Below, one piece after another: positions 44,399-56,633 of a stretch of 64,000 bases of DNA (position 1 is its first letter; the number at the start of each line of letters is the position of its first letter). The DNA is taken from positions 20,532-84,531 of the forward strand of contig MNCI01000908.1 of NCBI GenBank assembly GCA_015680685.1. Reading direction: 5' to 3'. Under the pieces are notes generated by a model. The model ran no database searches, was not told the DNA's origin, and saw nothing but the letters and a program-made list of their open reading frames with translations. The translations under genes were made by a program, and so were the position numbers. This DNA is from Gnetum montanum (taxonomy: Eukaryota; Streptophyta; Gnetopsida; Gnetales; Gnetaceae).

Positions 44399-45214
44399 GT
44401 TGTATGAATATCTCTAAATGCCAATTGAATGTTAAGTTGAGTTCAACATTCATGCTTTATAGCTGACTACCCTAAGTATTAAACCTTTTTGTCTATAATT
44501 TTTGAACAAGATTTGAATTGGTATATATTCTTGATATTGACTTTGCTCTTCACATTTGGAAAAGTGCATAAATAAAGCCTTAAGCTTCAAGGATGTTGCT
44601 TCTTTCAAGTTGGGAAGAGTGTAAAGTGTATGCCTTATTGGTAGTTGGAAGACTAGTTCCCTTCTAGAATGAGGGATGAAAGAATTCTAGACATCCTTAC
44701 AAGTTCCATGTTATCTTAACCATTACTAAAAAACTATATGTCCTTAATTCCTTGTGTACTACATCACAAAGATATTTAGGCTTATTAGGGTGGCTTTTCC
44801 TTTAGCTCATGTCACTGTCCTTATCTATAAAGTAAGGCTTAGGGCTAGATGCATTAGCATATGAAAATTTCTTATCTTTCTTAAAGGAATGATATCATTT
44901 GTATATGGTATTATCTTTTTATGGTTGTACATCTGTGTGTCTCATTGGTTTAGTCACTTTAGACTAATAAGTATTGTTCACTCATGTATTCTTGTAGGTG
45001 CTATGATCATTGAGAAGTAGTCCATATTGAGTCTATTCTAGAACACTTAGCTACTTTTAGACTCAAGGATAGTGCAAAGCAATGCTTCTCTAAGGTAAGT
45101 ATCATTATAGATGCAAGTTTGAGTCACTCTTGACATCATTATAATTCTGCATCATATTGACTAGATGTGTTAGAGTGTAACTATGGTAAAATTATTTTGG
45201 GTTATGACACCTCC
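44399..45214. other. Spacer between elements D and B, with dispersed repeat R1
   Basis: The 44636-44765 part is the second copy of repeat R1 (see 15916-16055). The rest is AT-rich with no gene. Confidence 0.5.
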
Positions 45215-46072
45215 TAATGACTGGTGACTACCATTTTCTTCCAACTATATGAATCACAAGTGTTCACACACAATTTGATCAAATTCCATGGATGGTACTA
45301 GTTATGACATCTAGATCGTTATGCCTTGATCGTAGTTTGTTGCCTTCCCACTTGGACTAGTGGTAGCTTTATCAAGTATGGTTTAGTCCAAAGGGAGGCA
45401 TATGATTGTTGATGTTGTTCTAGCATTATGGTACTTCTAATGATAATAGAGAGATCAATTATTTAATCTAATTAACAATGGAAAGATAAAGTCTAAACTA
45501 GCATATGGATGATAAGTGCTCTTTCCCAACTTGTCATACACGTCTTAAACCCATATATCCACTACTGGGATTACCAAGTGCTACATTACTAGGTGAACCA
45601 AAAAATAATGCTATTGGGATTACCATGCAAATATGTGTTTACGCTCGAAACTAGTTGAGCTCATTCCACTAATTGATTAACATGCATGGAAATGTAAATA
45701 TTAACCAAGTACATGAAAAGTAAATTGCATGGAAAGTAAATCTAATCTAAGTCAAAGTGCTATAATGAATAAGAATCAATCTAGATCTTATTTCCATTCA
45801 TGGAATGTGTCTAGGTACATTTCCACTCAACTAATACATTTTACAACTAACTCAAATCCACACTGCAAGCACTCAATGACTATTCTCTAAGACTATGAAT
45901 GCAAACTACAAGAGTATACTTAAGGTTGGAATGAAAAGCTATTTAGACTGTGCCCTTAAGTGCTATATTTATAGGCAAGCATGCATTTTGCGATATTAGA
46001 TATTTGATAATTTCCCTTGTACTTCAATATCAAGAATCTGATATTGGGGCCTACGCAAAATATGTTTCATCA
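45215..46072 (-). repeat. Element B 3' LTR
   Basis: The 858-bp block ends TTTCATCA on the plus strand and begins TAATGACTGG, a one-base change from the expected TG start. It aligns with 57885-58708, including ACAAGTGTTCAC and the GATATTAGATATTTGATA-type palindromic cluster near 45990-46045. Confidence 0.78.
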
Positions 46073-46090
46073 TACCCCCATGACTAAATT
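46073..46090 (-). other. Element B 3' polypurine tract
   Basis: The complement reads AATTTAGTCATGGGGGTA and directly precedes the LTR in element orientation. Confidence 0.75.
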
Positions 46091-46831
46091 GAAACTTGTT
46101 CTTGAGTGAACAAAAGGAGGAAGAAGTTCTTGATAAAATATTGGGAAGGCATGGGATTATTAATTGGATCTAACTATTAATTACCTTTGAGTGCTACATT
46201 AAAATATTTTATTCAAGTGGATGTAGAAAAAATGATAAAGTGATAAAAATATTGGATAGACATTGAAGATTACAAAATTTTTAGAGGTTTTCAAAAATCT
46301 ATTGAAGATGAATCTTCTTGTTGTTGCAAGCAATGGAAAACTTCCAACCTTGATTGTTATGTTGATGCTTCTTTAATTATGTAGAATGTTCTTGAAGGAT
46401 GGTTTGAACTTTCTTCTCACCATCCCATGGATTAAGCAATCATGTAATGTTTGAGCCATTACCTTGTATGTGCTACTATTTTTCCATGGGCATATCCTCT
46501 ATTGTCCCTCTCTTGGCTTTGTTTTCGTGCCTAGAAAGAGACCTTCTTCCTTAGATGTTCCTTTTAGCATCACTTGTAGTTACCAAAGGATCAAAATTAG
46601 TTTTGGTAAATCTTCCTTAATAATTAATCCTTTTCAGATTTCTTGGTTTGCATTTAAGCACAAGATGATGATAGCGTACTATGCCCAAGGCTATGAGATA
46701 ACTAAAATCATGAAGTTGTTTACCTCATTTTGGTCAATTACTATTAGTTACCATGATGTTTGAAAATAAGATGTTAGAAAAAAATTTTAAATTTTTAAAA
46801 AATTTCAAAAAAATTTCAAAGCAAACATGCC

Positions 46832-46848
46832 TAGTCCCCATGACTAAT
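46832..46848 (-). other. Second internal polypurine-tract-like copy in element B
   Basis: The complement reads TTAGTCATGGGGACTAG. It sits at the place equivalent to the intron-start region of C and D, and matches a copy in A at 50992-51009. Confidence 0.5.
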
Positions 46849-47059
46849 GAGTGTTACTTCGAAAGCACATAAGTTTTCAAACAATGAAAATCAAAGGTCT
46901 AATGCAAAAGATGGCCAAGAAAGTTTTTGGAAGTTAAAGGATATTAACATAGAGAAGTAGCAGAAATTAATTAAAATTGATGAGAAGTAGTCCCAAAAGC
47001 ATGCATAAATTCCAAAAACTAGTCATTAATGTTTTGTAAGATGTAAAGGTTAGTTCAAA

Positions 47060-47880
47060 GCCATTATCAACAAAAGTTATGCAAGTGGGTCCTCCCCAAA
47101 GTAGGCTCTTGCCATAATGCCCTTACATAACCACTTCTAGAGATGTCTATGGGTACCTTAGAAGTTAAATGTAGGTCATGTCTTTCTTCCTAACAACACA
47201 CAACTATCTTGGTTGGGATGTTGCACTATACTATACAAAATCAAAAGGCTCATAATTGTATGTAGCAGTGAGGTGAATAATGGGATGAGAATGGATTGTA
47301 GAGATAGGGATGTAAGGTACTTAACCATGTCCACAATAGGTTCTTATGTCAAATGTGATTAAAATGGTTGTCATACCTATCTATCCAAGTTTAGACCAAG
47401 TCCATGTATTAACAATGACCTCGCATTGATGTGTTTCTTTCTACTAACCATCATGAGTCCACAACTACCACAAAGCATAATCATCATTTCAAAAAGAGAA
47501 GAAGGAAGGAAGGACCTTAGTTAGAGGGGCATCTTTAGGTATGGTGAACATGTCTTTTCAACCCCATAACTAGTGCTTGTAGCCCATTATTTCATCTAAG
47601 GGGTGTGCTTTGAATCCTCATTATTGTTTTTTCTTTCTTTTTTTCTTTTTTTTGGGTAATATTTCTATGATTTGTGGATGGGAACCACACCATTTAAAGA
47701 ATTTTAGCTTCCTATTATTGGTCAACAATGGGCTGATGATACATTCCATGAGGATTCATAAACCACACAAGGGAATCTAAGAAGAAAACCCAATAAATCC
47801 CCTTGATGTCACACCCTTGCCATTCCAACTTGGTCATTTCTTCTTTCTTTAAGGTATAGTGATCATTGATTGATTTTAGT
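47060..47880 (-). other. Conserved non-coding region of element B
   Basis: Complementary strand blocks shared with A, C and D: GGGTGTGACATCAAGGGG (47800-47817), GATTCAAAGCACA (47608-47620), CTCTAACTAAGGTCCTT (47513-47529), CGAGGTCATTG (47419-47429) and GAGCCTACTTTGGGGAGGACCC (47091-47112). The order is preserved even though all of pol is gone. Confidence 0.65.
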
Positions 47881-48259
47881 TTCATGAAAGAAGAACATAA
47901 TTACTTTCATGACAAAAGACCTTTTTATTTAGAGAATTGGAGAGATGGATGAGGTGGTCTCACTAATTTACATAATTACTTACCCAATCATCTTGATAGC
48001 ATAGCACAAAAGCCCAACACATAGTATTGACTTCTGCATCATGGCCTAGGAATATTATTAACAAAAACATAAAAGAAATTCATAACACATAAGGAAAAAG
48101 ACTCAAGAAAAGAGAAAATTATAAAGAAAAGAAAATAAAAATAACAAGAAATGGAAAGCATATTAAGAAATAGAAAATTTTGAAAGAAATAGGAAAATGA
48201 TAAAAAGTTGTAGAACAAAAAAGTGATAAGAACTTATTAATTCTTGATTTAGGATGGGG

Positions 48260-48277
48260 CATCTCCCCCATGACTAA
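48260..48277 (-). other. First internal polypurine-tract-like copy in element B
   Basis: The complement reads CTTAGTCATGGGGGAGAT and is followed in the minus direction by GCCCC. It matches the copy at the end of pol in C and the copy in A at 52423-52447. Confidence 0.6.
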
Positions 48278-48499
48278 GCTTTTGACCATGAAAAGAATTA
48301 ATAAGTGGTTTGGATAGTTCCATGCATCTTTGAATAGTTTTACACTCTTATTTCCAATTCATTAGGTGTCTTCTAGTTTAGTGGCTACTACATAAACTGG
48401 TTTTCGGTCACACACTTGTTTTTTATCTTTGTTTTGGGTTGTGTTAATATTTTGAATTTTTTCCGACAACTATACCCTCTACTATTAGTGATGCATGGA

Positions 48500-49599
48500 T
48501 TTTTCTCTCTTCACAATGATAAATTTATCAGTTATGTCTTGTGTTGGAGTGCTAATGGTTGTTGGATTTTGCATATGATTAGGAGACATTGCTTTTGAAA
48601 GGAAGGGTGTTGCACCAAGTTGGTCTTGTGAAGGTTTTGATGTGCTGGTAGATCTATGAGTTTTGTTCTTGTGTGAGGAAAATACCCTAAAGAAAGGATG
48701 TTTCTAAAGTTGTGGTTGAGATCTACTAGCATTATCATTTCTATGTATGTTTATAACACAAGTGGCATTCTTCCATTGATATTGTGGTGTCGAACATTCC
48801 TATGTTATTGGTGGTGCCATGTGATGGAGGAAAGTGTGAGAAAATTGAGGATATGATGGAGGATGAGAGGTGTGAGATGGTGATCCTTCAAAAGATGTTG
48901 CAGGTTGATGATATTCAAGAGAGTGGTAGTAGTGATTTAAGGTAGAGCAAGTAGAGCTAGTCAGGGAAATAGGTTGTTGAACATAATATCCATATAGGTC
49001 CAGCTGAAAATAAGGGTAGTGTTGGTTTAATGATGGCCTTCCCCATGATTGTGGGTTTTTCCACTACGATTGATAGTAATTTTGAGGCTAATAAGAAGTC
49101 CCACTAGGAGAGTATGGTTGGTTGTAGGATTTTCTATAATTACCTTGTGAAAAAGGTAATTTCTTAGGCATTTGCTTTTGTATGAACTTGGGATTCAAAG
49201 AAAAAGGCTAATACTCATGTAGATGTAACATGATTGGGAAATAGCCCTTTTGATGGTCATATAGGCAGATGTCACATCCATCATCATCTTCTATGGTTAA
49301 GTCTATAGCCTCTTCACCTTCAACTATTTTTTCTTTTTGCCAATAAGTGTTCCTACCTACTTCTTGGTTCTTTTTCCTCCTCTTGTTTTGATCACTTGAT
49401 TCATTTAGCATTGCTCTCTCCTCTACAATTTTTATGTAAGTTGTAACTTTTAATTCATCAACTTCCACATCTTATATAGCCTTTCCTAAAGCTCATCAAT
49501 AGACCTTTGTATTGACAAGGTTTGTTCTAAAATCACCTCATCAAGAGTTCCCTCTTTTTCCTCTTCATAGATATGGACCCTCTTATTTTGAAGAGTTGG
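48500..49599 (-). pseudogene. Element B gag, C-terminal part
   Basis: This continues gag from the far side of element A. It contains the Cys/His segment DGCDICLYDHQKGYFPIMLHLHEY (49290-49208) and the basic linker with NKRRKKNQ, then a Pro/Gln-rich tail. Near 48600 the frame runs into the remnant of the pol end. The reading frame across the removed element A agrees with gag in C, confirming the nesting. Confidence 0.7.
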
Positions 49600-50423
49600 T
49601 GATGAGTGGCGAGGTACCCCTACACTCAACCATACGAATAGAAGCGTAACACGCGTGATCCGGTTGAACTCTGTAGACTAAGTGCCTACACGCTTCATGG
49701 AACACTTAAGGTTAATTATTCGTTGTCTTCCCAAACTTACTTGTATTTGTCACAGTGTATGGTTAAGTAAGTCTAACGTATATGATTTTTATATCTTTTT
49801 ATGTTTTATCTCCTATGCTATTGAGGTGAAGGGTTGAGAGACTAATTGACTAACTCTAACTAACTAACTAAGTCTGAATTACCTAGCATCAGCATCCGTT
49901 CCCACTTACCGTACACACTCTGAACCAATGCAACCGTGTTACCAAATGCTAATCGTTGCTGGGATCACCACGCGTAACGCACGTGCTCGAAGCGGTCGTA
50001 CTGAGGCACTTAACTAAGAGAGAAGGGTTGAGAAAGATTAATTCTTAATAAAGCATTTAAATGAAAAATAGTAAATAATAATAAATAAAATCCTAATTAG
50101 CCTATTCCATGCGCTGCAAGGTTTATCCAGGAAGTTCGTCTTTATTTCTGTACACAAACTTGTTTTCAGGTACAATGTCTGCTCGAATAAAGATCTGTTC
50201 ACTTTAGGACTCCTACTATGGGCACATGGAAAATATTCTATCTCTGGAGGGATCAATCTGCTAGATTTTCACTACGGTCTAAGCCTAGGATGAGAAACAA
50301 GGGAGAGCTGCCTCTTATTTATAGATATGACAGTGCACCGCGATATCGCGTACATGATATCGCAGGGGATGACGCAATATCACGTACACAATATTGCGAT
50401 GGCTACAATATTGCGTCCCATCA
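49600..50423 (-). repeat. Element A 3' LTR
   Basis: The 824-bp LTR ends (in element terms begins) with five copies of a motif like CRATATYGCG at 50339-50416. It aligns closely with 55843-56633. Confidence 0.9.
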
Positions 50424-50440
50424 TACCCTCATGACTAAAT
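50424..50440 (-). other. Element A 3' polypurine tract
   Basis: The complement reads ATTTAGTCATGAGGGTA next to the LTR. The G run is interrupted by one A. Confidence 0.7.
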
Positions 50441-50604
50441 GAAAACTCGTCCTCGAGTTCCTTACAATAATATCGGGAAGGTATGGGATTATTGACTCAA
50501 TGGAACTAATGGGATGACATGTGAACGGATCATCATTACAAGACACAACAAAATTGGTGTTCATGACAACAAGAGTAAACACCTTATTACATTGACATTA
50601 GGCC

Positions 50605-50784
50605 TCATTTGGCAGTTGAGAAAGAGATAGAGAAAGAAGTGTTGCTACTGCCAACGCCAAGATTGCACCTTTCGTTATCCATTGGTAAGCGCACCATCGG
50701 TCTTGCTCCTTGCATAGCTGCTTCTTGCACTGCTCCATTCCAAGTGTTCCTTCCAGATCCAATCCATTGTTGCATGATTTTCAT
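50605..50784 (-). CDS. Small 59-codon ORF replacing the second ORF in element A
   Basis: The ATG (complement of 50782-50784) directly follows TATGTGTAG, the place where the long second ORF starts in C and D, and runs 59 codons to a TGA without interruption. It is rich in Gln, Asn and Ser (MKIMQQWIGSGRN start) and shows no similarity I can confirm beyond the start. It is either a truncated relic of the second ORF or a new short frame. Its openness in an otherwise stop-rich element is notable but could be chance. Confidence 0.4.
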   Translation of the reverse strand: MKIMQQWIGSGRNTWNGAVQEAAMQGARPMVRLPMDNERCNLGVGSSNTSFSISFSTAK

Positions 50785-50991
50785 CTACACATACAACACA
50801 ATCTTATATTAGCAACGGTAAATGAATTTCAATGTAGTTGATACATTGCTTCGGTGAAAGGTCCAATTGGCTGGGTTGTGGTATGGCTGATTGTGGGTTT
50901 GGACATATAATATTGATGACTACCGAAGGTGTAGGGGTTAGGAAAAAATCAAAAAAATCAAGGCTAGGAGAAAATCAAAAAAATTGGGCCC

Positions 50992-51009
50992 CATACTCCC
51001 ATGACTAAT
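50992..51009 (-). other. Second internal polypurine-tract-like copy in element A
   Basis: The complement reads ATTAGTCATGGGAGTATG, close to the 3' polypurine tract and LTR junction of the same element, and positioned just after the intron-donor equivalent. Confidence 0.5.
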
Positions 51010-51169
51010 CGCGAACCTCCAATAGCGATAGGATGGAGAAAGAAAAAGGAACAAGAAAGATGAAGAAAAAGGGACAACTATAACATCGATGAAATGGATG
51101 TTAAGATGGAAATGAAAAAAATAAAATTAATTGCAAAAATGTTAGGGAAAAGAAGTTAACTGATGCATC

Positions 51170-51990
51170 AAATAGGAATGTTAGTGGGTCCTCCCCAAAG
51201 TAGGCTCATGCCCTTAATGCCCTGACAAACCCACATTCAAAGAGTCTGTAGGCTCTGGGAATGTCATTTGGAACAAGAGTTAAAGTCTTAACTGCAAGAA
51301 TTTACCTAAAAGAAAACAATGCATCAACCAGAATATATACTAATGATACAACCGACAATGATGTGAACAATGGAGAGAAGGGTGGAGAGAAGAGAATGGA
51401 ATGGAATCCCAAGAACAAGGTGGTGTACAACCCCTTGTGTAATTTATGATTAATGTGACTTAGCAAATCCCATTTCAAGTCTAGCCTCAAAAAAACCACT
51501 TCCAGTGACTTTGCATTAATGCATCCAGCTAATCCATCCTCTTGAAGTAACAAGAATGTCATCTCCAAGAATCACCACCATTCTGACAAAACAAAAGAGG
51601 AGAGAATGGGAAGTGAGAAGGGCCTTAGTTAGAGGGAAAATTTGTATTCCATAATCAATGCTTGTAGCCCAAGGGATTATTTTATCTAAGGCATGTGCTT
51701 TGAATTCTCACTTTTCCTTTTTTTCTTTTTTCTTTTTTTTTTGTTTTTATTTTTTTTTTGTTTTTGTGTTTTGTGTTTTTATGCGTGAGAACCACACCAT
51801 GCAAAGACTTCTTATTTTTATTTGCTTAGCTTCCAATAATTGGGTAATGTCAGAACGGTAAGAAAACTCAAGAAGAAAACATCCAAGCACCCAAGAGAAC
51901 GGCCAACACAAATGCATCAAGTTCCCTTGAAGTCACACCCTTTTCAATCCTTGAGTCCTTCCTTAGTTTGAGAAATGCCTAGTCACCAAT
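51170..51990 (-). other. Conserved non-coding region of element A
   Basis: The complement has the same ordered blocks as in B, C and D: GGGTGTGACTTCAAGGG (51923-51939), GAATTCAAAGCACATGCC (51689-51706), CCTCTAACTAAGGCCCTTC (51618-51636), and GCATGAGCCTACTTTGGGG (51193-51211) leading into AGGACCCACTAACAT. Confidence 0.65.
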
Positions 51991-52300
51991 TCGTTAAAGT
52001 TTTTATTTAGAAAGAGACTATACATTTCCAAGCCGAGAGAGACCATAGAAACTGGTGGATGGATGGATGAAGTGAACTCATTGCCTACCATATCAAAAGA
52101 AACATACTTTAGTATCAACATCATGACTTAAAGGTAAAAACTAAACATTAGCAATCAATAAGAAAACAGTTCATACCATCATGAAGAACACCTATTGGGT
52201 GACAAACTTACAGGGTGGATAACACATGCACACACACACACACACAAAATGAAAAAGTATAATAATGTTGAAAAATAAAAACAAGAAAATTTAAATAAAT

Positions 52301-52384
52301 TTGTAAAACAAAAATGTGTAAGATAAAAACGTGTAAAACAAAAACGTGTAAAACAAAAATGTGGAAAACAACAATGTGTAAAAA
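52301..52384 (-). repeat. Minisatellite in element A, about 17-bp unit, five copies
   Basis: The plus strand repeats a unit like ACGTGTAAAACAAAA five times with minor changes. It produces an apparent CFTRF-repeat peptide on the minus strand, which I regard as an artefact. C, D and B lack the array. Confidence 0.8.
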
Positions 52385-52422
52385 GAATTAAAAAGAACTG
52401 AGGCCCCAAATGGTTAGCATAG

Positions 52423-52447
52423 GTGGCCATCTCCCCCATGACTAAAT
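52423..52447 (-). other. First internal polypurine-tract-like copy in element A
   Basis: The complement reads AATTTAGTCATGGGGGAGAT and continues GGCCA. It is identical in its core to the 3' tract of the family, and the AGATGGCC tail is shared with element C 26513-26523. Confidence 0.65.
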
Positions 52448-53150
52448 TGCAAGGGAGATATCCAAAACAATGAGCGTTTTTTTGAATTTTGTAAAAGTGG
52501 CCAACTTCTCCCCACTGATGTTTTCAGATTAAGGGGTGGAAGTTGGTGACGCTCATATTCCAATGTGTCTATGCTTTCGTTGTTAGCATGAGTTGTTTCC
52601 TTAGTTCGTTCCATGCATATTGGGTTGCTCTTTCTAGTAACTATCAACCATGGGGTGTCTACTACTAGTGTGGTTACTACATACAGGCACCTTTGAATTT
52701 GTGTTTCTTGGGCACACCGATTACATGGAAGAGGTGCTGAGCATTCTTCCATGTCATCACCATCTGAGTCACTGTATGTGATGCATGGAACTATCTTCTT
52801 CTCGATCTTTCCATAAATGTTTACCTTAGATATCTCCAAGGAAAGATCATGGATCCCTAGGTATGCATCTATCATACTTAGCCATGGCCTTCCCATTATG
52901 ATTGGGAAGTCCCCTTCATTGTTGTTAACTTCAATCACCAAGAAATCGGTTGGGTATGACCAATCACACACAGTGGTAATGATGTCCTCTGCCAATCCCA
53001 AGGGAATGGTGATGGATTGGTCTGCCAGCTCTAGTTGAATGTTGCTCTTCTTAAGTTGGGGCAGGTTCCAGGCTTGATACATCTCTTGTGAAATTAAGTT
53101 GACTTCAGAACCTAAGTCAAGAATAGCCTTATGAGGTTTGTTTTCAAAAA
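52448..53150 (-). pseudogene. Element A protease fused to the integrase C-terminal end
   Basis: The protease begins near 53130 with ILDLGSEVNLISQEMYQAW. The active-site triplet is DLGS, one residue away from D-[ST]-G. The frame stays open for 222 codons (53082-52417) through FLVIEVNNNEGDFPIIMGRPWLSMIDAYLGIHDL, the protease core, and ends in SLFWISPLQFSHGGDG, which aligns with the last residues of the C integrase region. The deletion junction lies about 52560-52480. This is the longest intact pol-derived frame in the minus-strand elements. Confidence 0.75.
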
Positions 53151-55696
53151 CTTGGAGATAGACTAAGGGACTTCTAGGATCAATTAGTTTCCTGGGAAGG
53201 TGGCCTACCTTGATCTAGTCAATTACGGTATGTGTTAACATAACCGTATGCGTTAAGCTTTATTGTTGGACTAAAGGGTGCTCTGAAGCTTTATGTGTTG
53301 GAGGAGCATACCTAGACTCAACCACTTCTTGTTGTGAGAGCTTGTCTTGGCTTTTGGTTCTGAAGAAAGGTCTTCTCTTTTTGCGGTTGTCAGAACCAGT
53401 AGCGGGTTGGATGTTTATGGATCTCATAGCGTGGCATTGCTGCAGTTGAGTGGGGAGTTCCCCTTGCATTGTTGGAGTAGGAGGTATGGGAACTACAAGT
53501 GGAAGAGGTGCAGATGGAGTTGGAGGATAGTAAGTATGTGGAATGTCTCTCAGAGGAGAAGGAGTCCTCCTAAAGTACTCCCAAACTTGGTAGTGACGTT
53601 GAGAAGTTGTGTGACCCATAGAGTCAATTTGAGAAACTGGCTGCTACACATAATAGCCATAAGGGTCAGGTTGCTAGTAAGAGTACTGTTGTCTCAGCGG
53701 TGGCATCCCCCATGACTATGGCTATTGCCACTGCTGATGTTGTTTGATGGGTTGTGGTGGAGTTCCACTTGGATAGTATGTCAACGGTTGGTGGAACTGT
53801 CTTGGGTTACCTTGGGGATAAGGTAACCTACGGGTGTCTATGATTTGTTAAGTCTTAGGTTAAGTGCATACATCCTAGACTCTTGTAGATGTGAGATGAT
53901 TGGACAACATCCCTTAGGATGGTCATAGTAGAAGATCTCACATCCACCATCATCGTCTGTGTTCGAATCCATAACCTCATCGGAGATAGTTATTTCCCTT
54001 TACCCTTGTCACATGCAGGGCCTGAATCTCTCTGCTTTTTCTTGTCCTTGTCACTACTTCGTTCCTCCTTAGATTCCTCTACAATTTTTAGAACAAGTTC
54101 AAGTCTGATGTCTAAGGAATCTTCTATTTGATCTACCTTAGTCGCTACTTCCGTTGTTAGCTTCTGAAGTGATAACATTTTTCTGTTCACCAACTCTTTG
54201 AGTGGTGACTCATCCTCTTCATCACAAAATCTCACTCCCTTCTTTCAAAGAGAGGGATCATGGTATATTCTACTACACTTTCCCTTTTTTGTAGCTCCAC
54301 TTCTTCTTTGGCTACTTGTTCCAACAAGTGATGAATTTCATGGGATCTAAGTTTTGATAATCTCCCTTGGGCATAAGTCCCAAGGGTTCTCCTGGTTTCG
54401 TACCTTAGCCCATCTACGATGTGGCAGAGTTGATCCCACTGTGCGTAACCATGGCCCAGGCAACGATGTAACAATGCGTAGTAGTAGCCCATGGCAGCAT
54501 CCAAGGGTTCATGAGTACGTCTAATACTTATCGTTGAAGAGTTATAACATCGTACTCCACCTCCTAATGGTTTCTGGTTCTAAGGACTGGTACCAAACCT
54601 TTGCTTCCTTAATGAGTGTCCTGGGAAACAACTTCAGTTTCTGCCACTTGTTTTCTATGTTCTGCAAGGCACAGGCATCGTGGAATTCCTGTAAATGATT
54701 TTGCGGATCTGTGTTGTATCCCCCTTTGAAGTGTGGGATATTATTTATGTCTAAGTGCTTGCTATCTTTTAAATGCCTTGTTGGTATTCTCACTACCTCT
54801 GTTATATTTAGCATGCTTCGGGTGGCAAGTAGGAGCTCATCATGATCATCTGTTTGATGAGATCTATGATGTCTCCGTTGTTTCCTACTTTCCCTTTGTT
54901 CATGCCCTTGTCCTCTCTCTTGACTCTCTCATCGAGGTCTCTCATTTTGTCTACCTCTATCCTCATTGTTATGCTCTATATGACTATGCCCAGAGGTGGA
55001 AGGAGAGCATGAGTGATGTGAAGAAGGGGAAGAAGAAGGAGAACCATCACCAGGACGATGTTCCTTTCCTTCTCTTCTGTGACTATAACCCTGATCGTGA
55101 TGATGATCTGAGTGCCCATCCTTGTTGTATGTTGTTGTTCCCTCAGTGAACAGTTGGTGTTCACGAGGATCAGAACCAGGGTTGTGTATCGTGGAGTGTA
55201 GGTTTTGATACCCCACCTCCTCACTATCGTTAGGAGGGGGAACATATTTCGATACAGAACCCGTTATAAGTGGTTCACCATCTCCTATTTCACTTAGGAC
55301 GTGCGAGACATCTTTGCCCTTCAATAGTGTCTTTTGGCTCTCCTACCTTGAGTCCCTCATACATTGTAAAGCTATGGGATGATAATCCCTTGTGTCAAAG
55401 TCACCTATAACATATTCAGCATAGAGCTGTGTCATGCCAATCTATGCCAAAGAATGGAGGAGCATGTTTGGGACTAATTGATCTGGAGGTAACACTATGT
55501 TACCTTGCAAGTCTCTCCAGTGCATCTATTTATCTTGATGGAGGATAAAAGTAAAGTTAGGTATATACTCATCAGGATGAGTATATTCCACCCTATATTG
55601 CTGAGGAACTAGCGGATTTAGGTTATGTGTTTTTGATTGCCGACTATTCTTTGTATGATCCTTAGGTGGTGAGTTTCTCTCATGAGAAGAAGACAT
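53151..55696 (-). pseudogene. Element A gag
   Basis: The minus-strand ATG at 55696 begins MSSSHERN. In order: the block QQYRVEYTHPDEYIPNFTFILHQ (55640-55540), a Ser/His-rich linker, the gag core with FKGGYNTDPQNHLQEFHDACALQNIENKWQKLKLFP (54745-54630) and CHIVDGLRYETRRTLGTYAQGRL (54420-54350), a basic linker (KDKKKQRD), the Cys/His segment CEIFYYDHPKGCCPIISHLQE (53945-53880), and a Pro-rich tail. Most frames are open over 70-130 codons, better preserved than in C, D or E. Confidence 0.8.
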
Positions 55697-55823
55697 TGTT
55701 ATTTATCGGTGTGCTATTTTACTGTTATATAAAATTTTTCTTATTTAATTAACCCTAAGGTTTGTTTAGGCTCCCAACGATGTGAATGATCTCTTATGTT
55801 CTACTTAGTGCACAAACACTTAG

Positions 55824-55841
55824 TCCCCGTCAACGATGCCA
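55824..55841 (-). other. Element A primer binding site, tRNA-Asp type
   Basis: The complement reads TGGCATCGTTGACGGGGA, only three differences from the tRNA-Asp complement, the best-preserved primer site in the window. Confidence 0.85.
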
Positions 55842-55842
55842 A

Positions 55843-56633
55843 TGATGAGTGGCGAGGTAACCCTACACTCAACCATACAAATATGAGTATAACATGCATG
55901 ATCCGGTCAAACTCCGTAGACTAAGTGCCTACATGCTTCATGGAACACTTAAGGTTAATTATTCGTTGTCTTCCCAGACTTACTTGTATTTGTCACAGTG
56001 TATGGTTAAGTAAGTCTGATGTATATGATTTTTATATCTTTTTATGTTTTATCTCCTATGTTATTGAGGTGAAGGGTTGAGAGACTAATTGACTAACTCT
56101 AACTAACCAACTAAGTCTAAATTACCTAGTGTCAACATCTATTCCCACTTAACGTACACACCCTGAACCAATGCAACTGTGGTTACCAAATGCTAATTGT
56201 TGCTGGGATCACCACGCATAATGCACATGCTCAAAATGGTCGTACTGAGGCACTTAACTAGGAGAGAAGGGTTGAGAAAGATTAATTCCTAATAAAGCAT
56301 TTAAATGGAAAAAAATAAATAACAATAAATAAAATCCTAATTAGCCTATTCCATGCACTGCAAGGTTTATCCAGGAAGTTTGTCTTTATTGTTGTACACA
56401 AACTTGTGTTCAGGTATAATGTCTGCTCGAATAAAGATCTGTTCACTTTAGGACTCCTATTGCGGGCACATGGAAAATATTCTATCTCTAGAGTGATCAA
56501 TCTACCAGAGTTTCGCTATGGTCTAAGCCTAGGATGAGAAACAAGGGAGAGCCACCTCTTATTTATAGATATGAAGGCGCACCGCGATATCATGTACGTG
56601 ATATGGCTACTCATGCGATATCGCATCCCATCA
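55843..56633 (-). repeat. Element A 5' LTR
   Basis: The 791-bp LTR runs TGATGAGTGG to CCCATCA. The TATA box is the complement of 56558-56568. The right-hand (U3) end holds the GATATC-type cluster at 56584-56625, one unit shorter than in the 3' LTR. Confidence 0.9.

Larger units (their letters stand above)
49600..56633 (-). mobile_element. Element A: non-autonomous Athila/Tat-like element nested in element B (7.03 kb)
   Basis: It is bounded by TGATGAG...CCCATCA LTRs and a perfect 5-bp target duplication GTTGG (49595-49599 and 56634-56638). It encodes gag and protease only. The protease region runs directly into sequence equivalent to the C-terminal end of integrase, so RT, RNase H and integrase were removed by an internal deletion. 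The second ORF is reduced to a 59-residue frame. LTRs are the least diverged pair in the window, in agreement with its being inserted into B. Confidence 0.92.

Noticed and set aside
45181-45214. Primer-site-like sequence (TATGACACC) left of the B 3' LTR
   Set aside because: It has only a short partial resemblance, in the wrong place for the B element. Probably chance, though a tandem arrangement cannot be excluded.
52179-52439. Minus-strand frame with repeated CFTRF peptide and a long run of Cys and Val
   Set aside because: It is the translation of a 17-bp minisatellite and a (CA)n run in the non-coding part of element A.
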